Shown: piece by piece, positions 5,860 to 8,603 of the stretch
How positions within the stretch are numbered: the stretch's first letter is position 1
How the letters are laid out: every line of letters begins with the position of its first letter
Origin: an uncultured Odoribacter sp.
GTDB taxonomy: Bacteria; Bacteroidota; Bacteroidia; Bacteroidales; Marinifilaceae
Assembly (NCBI GenBank): GCA_905204385.1
Contig: CAJKZL010000106.1
Location: 1-8,603, forward strand
DNA length: 8,603 nt
Direction of reading: 5' to 3'
Made by a program: the position numbers and the translations under genes
The notes under the pieces: model-generated
Databases searched by the model: none
What the model saw: only the letters and a program-made list of their open reading frames with translations
What the model was told of the DNA's origin: nothing

Positions 5860-7110
5860 ATGGCAAGCAGAAGAAAAGATTTTTTCCCTGATGTTACCGA
5901 TGAGCAATGGAATGATTGGCATTGGCAGGTGAAAAACAGAATAGAAACTCTGGAGCAGTTGAAGAAATATTTGAAACTGACTCCGGAAGAGGAAGAGGGT
6001 ATACGGGAGTCCCTAAAGACTATCCGGATGGCCATCACTCCTTATTATCTGAGTCTGATCGATCCGGATAATCCCTGGTGTCCTGTCCGTAAACAGTCTG
6101 TACCGACGATTGAAGAACTACATCGTTCTCCGGCGGACCTGGAAGATCCGCTGCATGAGGACGGCGATTCTCCGGTACCGGGGCTTACGCATCGTTATCC
6201 CGACCGGGTGCTGTTTTTGATTACCGACATGTGTTCGATGTATTGCCGCCATTGTACCCGCAGGCGTTTTGCCGGTCATCATGACTGTGCTACGCCTTTA
6301 ACACAGATCGATAAATGCATCGAATATATCGAGCATACCCCGGAAATCAGGGATGTATTGCTTTCCGGTGGGGATGCGCTGTTGGTGAGCGATGACCGGC
6401 TGGAATATATCATCCGGCGGCTGAGAGCCATCCCACATGTCGAGATTATTCGTATCGGTTCGCGTACTCCGGTGGTTTTGCCTCAACGGATTACTCCCGC
6501 TCTGGTGAATATGCTGAAAAAATATCATCCTGTATGGTTGAATACTCATTTTAATCATCCTAATGAAATTACCGAAGAATCGGCAGCGGCATGTGCCAGG
6601 CTGGCGGATGCAGGTATTCCTTTGGGGAATCAGTCGGTGTTGTTGAGAGGCATCAACGATTGCACCCATGTGATGAAAAAACTGGTGCATGAACTGGTAA
6701 AAATCCGGGTACGTCCTTATTACATTTATATCTGCGATCTATCGGTGGGAATCGGACATTTCCGTACTCCTGTATCGAAAGGAATAGAGATTATTGAAAA
6801 TCTCAGAGGGCATACTTCCGGTTATGCTGTCACCACCTTTGTCGTGGACGCTCCCGGTGGAGGCGGTAAGATTCCGGTGATGCCCACTTATCTGATCTCT
6901 CAGGGACCCAATCGGGTAGTGCTCCGCAATTTCGAAGGCGTAGTGACTACCTATACCGAACCGTCCGATTATCAGGACGAATGCCATTGTGAGGAATGTG
7001 AAAAACGTCGTAAAACCGAAGGGGTGGCCGAATTGCTGAGTGGAGATCGCTTGTCTATCGAACCGGCCCATTTGGATCGTAAAACGCGTAATTTACTGGC
7101 GAAAGGATAA
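5860..7110 (+). CDS. kamA: L-lysine 2,3-aminomutase (radical SAM, PLP)
   Basis: KamA commits lysine to fermentation by moving the 2-amino group to carbon 3, giving L-beta-lysine. At 416 residues it has the length of the Clostridium subterminale SB4 enzyme, and its key residues fall at identical numbers. The [4Fe-4S]/SAM cysteines are C125, C129 and C132 (CSMYCRHC). R134 contacts the substrate carboxylate. The PLP lysine is K337 in PGGGGKIPV. D293 and D330 bind the substrate epsilon-amino group. The structural zinc cysteines are C268, C375, C377 and C380 (CHCEEC). This argues for true lysine 2,3-aminomutase and against the EpmB or glutamate mutase relatives, which are shorter or differ at these sites. 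The N-terminus (DVTDEQWNDWHWQVKNRI) supports the ATG at 5860. The cofactor is oxygen-sensitive, which fits an anaerobe. It is preceded by an 86-bp spacer with an inverted repeat. Confidence 0.98.
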   Translation: MASRRKDFFPDVTDEQWNDWHWQVKNRIETLEQLKKYLKLTPEEEEGIRESLKTIRMAITPYYLSLIDPDNPWCPVRKQSVPTIEELHRSPADLEDPLHEDGDSPVPGLTHRYPDRVLFLITDMCSMYCRHCTRRRFAGHHDCATPLTQIDKCIEYIEHTPEIRDVLLSGGDALLVSDDRLEYIIRRLRAIPHVEIIRIGSRTPVVLPQRITPALVNMLKKYHPVWLNTHFNHPNEITEESAAACARLADAGIPLGNQSVLLRGINDCTHVMKKLVHELVKIRVRPYYIYICDLSVGIGHFRTPVSKGIEIIENLRGHTSGYAVTTFVVDAPGGGGKIPVMPTYLISQGPNRVVLRNFEGVVTTYTEPSDYQDECHCEECEKRRKTEGVAELLSGDRLSIEPAHLDRKTRNLLAKG

Positions 7111-7139
7111 GAGAGTGGGATTTCCGGCATGGCGCACCT

Positions 7140-8177
7140 ATGTCCGGAAACGTCCTGAATTTAAAATTGAAAACCGTGGGTTTTGCAGAAGATATAGCGG
7201 ATTGCCGGAGCCTGGCCATTGTCGGACTGGAAAAGAATACGGGAAAAACAGAATGCCTGAATTATATTCTGAGCCGGATCGGTGGACGGTCGGATCGCTT
7301 TGCCCTCACTTCGATCGGAGTGGACGGAGAAAGTCTCGATCAGGTGTGCCGAACTCCTAAGCCGGAAATAGAAATTCCTTCAGGAATGCTGTTTGTCACT
7401 TCTGAAAAACATTTCCGGGAAAAGCGGTTGGTGGCGGAAATATTGGAAATGGGCGAAGAGCGCACGGCTTTGGGTCGTTTGGTGACGGGCAGGGCTAAAT
7501 CGACGGGAAAAGTTTTACTGTCGGGACCGGCGGATACGGCGGGATTGAAACGGCTGATCGGACGGTTAAAGGATCTGGGGGTGGGGACGACGATTGTGGA
7601 TGGAGCGGTGTCCCGGTTGAGTTTGGCTTCTCCCGCAGTCACGGAGGCGATGATTTTGGCGACGGGAGCTTCGGTGTCGGTGCATATTCCCGAGTTGGTC
7701 CGTAAAACGAAATATGTTTTTGAATTGATCGGTTTGGAAGAGGCCGGGTCGGAATTACAGGAACGCCTGGACGGGATTACCCAGGGTGTCTGGGCGGTGA
7801 CGGCAGACGGCGAAATAATAGACTTGCATCTTCCGTCGGTGTTTATGCTTGGTAAGGAGGAGGTGGATTTATTGCGTTTTAGCCGATGTTTGTATGTGGC
7901 CGGAGCAGTCAGCGATAAGCTGTTCAATTTTCTGAAGGCTCAGAAACAAGCGGTAGAACTGATCGTCCGCGATTTTACACGAATATTTGCCGCTCCTGAA
8001 ACCTATTATGCTTTTTTACGGAAAGGCGGGATGGTAAAAGTGTTGCATCGGAGCCGGTTGCTTGCCGTTACGGTCAATCCGGTGGCACCCTCCGGATTTG
8101 TCCTGGAGGCCGGTAAAGTGCAGGAGGCTTTGGAAGAGGCTTTGCAGATACCAGTTTGGAATGTTAGGAAAATGTAA
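7140..8177 (+). CDS. kamB: Lysine 5,6-aminomutase reactivase subunit KamB (P-loop protein)
   Basis: This 345-residue soluble protein is, by position and features, KamB, which accompanies lysine 5,6-aminomutase in lysine fermenters. A Walker A loop, GLEKNTGKT, is at 29-37 directly after a hydrophobic strand (SLAIVG). A possible Walker B-type TIVDG is at 151-155, followed by SRLSLASP. The C-terminal third has alternating hydrophobic stretches and ends IPVWNVRKM. I see no DNA-binding or membrane segment. KamB is annotated together with the MutS-like KamC as a system that restores the adenosylcobalamin-dependent aminomutase after inactivation; I recall this as the current family name and cannot derive the role from sequence alone. 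It lies 29 bp after kamA and only 3 bp before kamC, so tight co-expression of the two is likely. The ATG at 7140 is the first in frame after the kamA stop. Confidence 0.85.
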   Translation: MSGNVLNLKLKTVGFAEDIADCRSLAIVGLEKNTGKTECLNYILSRIGGRSDRFALTSIGVDGESLDQVCRTPKPEIEIPSGMLFVTSEKHFREKRLVAEILEMGEERTALGRLVTGRAKSTGKVLLSGPADTAGLKRLIGRLKDLGVGTTIVDGAVSRLSLASPAVTEAMILATGASVSVHIPELVRKTKYVFELIGLEEAGSELQERLDGITQGVWAVTADGEIIDLHLPSVFMLGKEEVDLLRFSRCLYVAGAVSDKLFNFLKAQKQAVELIVRDFTRIFAAPETYYAFLRKGGMVKVLHRSRLLAVTVNPVAPSGFVLEAGKVQEALEEALQIPVWNVRKM

Positions 8178-8180
8178 GAA

Positions 8181-8603
8181 ATGGTAGTAAGAGAAGCAAT
8201 ACAACAATTTAAGGGCTTCCGGTATATGACGGAACAGTTGGAGCTTTGTTCGGCTGCAGGGCGAAGGGTGCTCTTGGAGACCCCATGGATGGACCGAAGA
8301 GAGGAGATAGAACGGCAACTGGCAAAGGTGACCGAAGTCCTGGAATATCTGTGTTCGGCCGAAGGAGAGCGACTGGTGGGGAATATCGGGACTAAGCTGG
8401 AGCAGTTAAGGGATATCCATGCTACTATCCGGCAGGTGGGTGAAGAAGTGGTATTGGACGATCTGGGATTGTTCGAATTGAAATGTTTTGCTTTGCTGGT
8501 GGAAGAAGTTCGCATGCTTACGGAGGAATGGGAATGTATTACATTGCCTGTGCTGACAGCCGTAGTGGAACTGTTGGATCCGGAAGCGAACCGTATGCCG
8601 CAT
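8181..8603 (+). CDS. kamC: MutS-related ATPase KamC, N-terminal part
   Basis: The open frame begins at ATG 8181, three bases after the kamB stop, and runs to the window edge: 141 residues with no stop. It is almost entirely helical by composition. The start MVVREAIQQFKGFRYMTEQLELCSAAGRRVLLE followed by PWM resembles the helical core that opens MutS and MutS2 proteins (an L-x-L-x-x-x-S-x-x-G-R-x-x-L pattern, then an acidic heptad-like REEIERQLAKVTEVLEYL). The Walker A, Walker B and signature motifs of the MutS ATPase would lie beyond the window and cannot be checked. By position it is KamC, the MutS-like partner of KamB, and not a mismatch repair protein. kamD and kamE are expected further downstream. 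Confidence 0.82.
   Translation, partial: MVVREAIQQFKGFRYMTEQLELCSAAGRRVLLETPWMDRREEIERQLAKVTEVLEYLCSAEGERLVGNIGTKLEQLRDIHATIRQVGEEVVLDDLGLFELKCFALLVEEVRMLTEEWECITLPVLTAVVELLDPEANRMPH

Noticed and set aside
5860..7110. EF-P beta-lysylation enzyme EpmB or glutamate 2,3-aminomutase
   Set aside because: The 416-residue length, the zinc cysteines, D293 and D330, and the lysine-fermentation neighbours fit lysine 2,3-aminomutase.
7340..7927. A 195-codon minus-strand open frame opposite kamB
   Set aside because: It overlaps kamB fully, is Ser/Thr/Pro rich without a domain, and has no promoter or start signal.
8006..8515. A 169-codon minus-strand open frame spanning the kamB-kamC junction
   Set aside because: The plus strand is continuously coding here, with tight kamB-kamC spacing. 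The opposite frame is low-complexity Ser-rich sequence.
8181..8603. MutS mismatch repair gene
   Set aside because: The N-terminal DNA-recognition domains of MutS are missing, since the frame begins with the helical core, and the position after kamB identifies it as KamC.
1..8603. CRISPR arrays, insertion sequences, tRNA or rRNA genes
   Set aside because: No regularly spaced repeats, transposase motifs, terminal inverted repeats or RNA gene landmarks were seen on either strand.

Overview
The window looks like a chromosomal segment of a Bacteroidales bacterium, most plausibly a gut or oral butyrate producer of the Odoribacter/Butyricimonas/Porphyromonas type. The reasons are the gene families present, AT-rich leaders with TAnnTTTG-like -7 elements, few Shine-Dalgarno sequences at usable spacing, and a lysine-fermentation gene order that matches what I remember of Porphyromonas gingivalis. 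The placement is inference; no rRNA or other taxonomic marker is present.

Left part (1-2727). Two genes run leftward. The first is a GH3-family acyl-adenylating enzyme that leaves the window and carries an in-frame TGA at codon 120. The second is rnhB (ribonuclease HII). A divergent 153-residue DUF4268-type protein follows on the plus strand. Then comes a gene-poor stretch of about 410 bp holding a doubtful small minus-strand reading frame, a short dyad, and the probable promoter of the next operon.

Right part (2728-8603). Seven plus-strand genes form the lysine-to-butyrate fermentation operon: CoA-transferase alpha subunit (atoD-like), kal, kce, kdd, kamA, kamB and the start of kamC. The encoded chemistry, from established knowledge of the pathway, is as follows. 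KamA turns L-lysine into L-beta-lysine. KamDE (not in the window, expected downstream) makes 3,5-diaminohexanoate. Kdd oxidises and deaminates it to 5-amino-3-oxohexanoate. Kce condenses that with acetyl-CoA and cleaves it to acetoacetate plus 3-aminobutyryl-CoA. Kal removes ammonia to give crotonyl-CoA, which is reduced to butyryl-CoA elsewhere. The CoA-transferase then exchanges CoA between butyryl-CoA and acetoacetate, releasing butyrate. KamB and KamC are the P-loop and MutS-like partners thought to reactivate the B12-dependent aminomutase. Gene order is close to the reverse of reaction order.

Catalytic residues of KamA and Kce are visibly intact, so the pathway looks functional. I did not find a wholly new system. 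The points most worth a second look are the in-frame TGA in GH3, the KamB/KamC pair built from a MutS-like ATPase, an inverted repeat in front of kamA, the lone CoA-transferase alpha subunit, and the doubtful small reading frame that is also followed by an open frame after a TGA.
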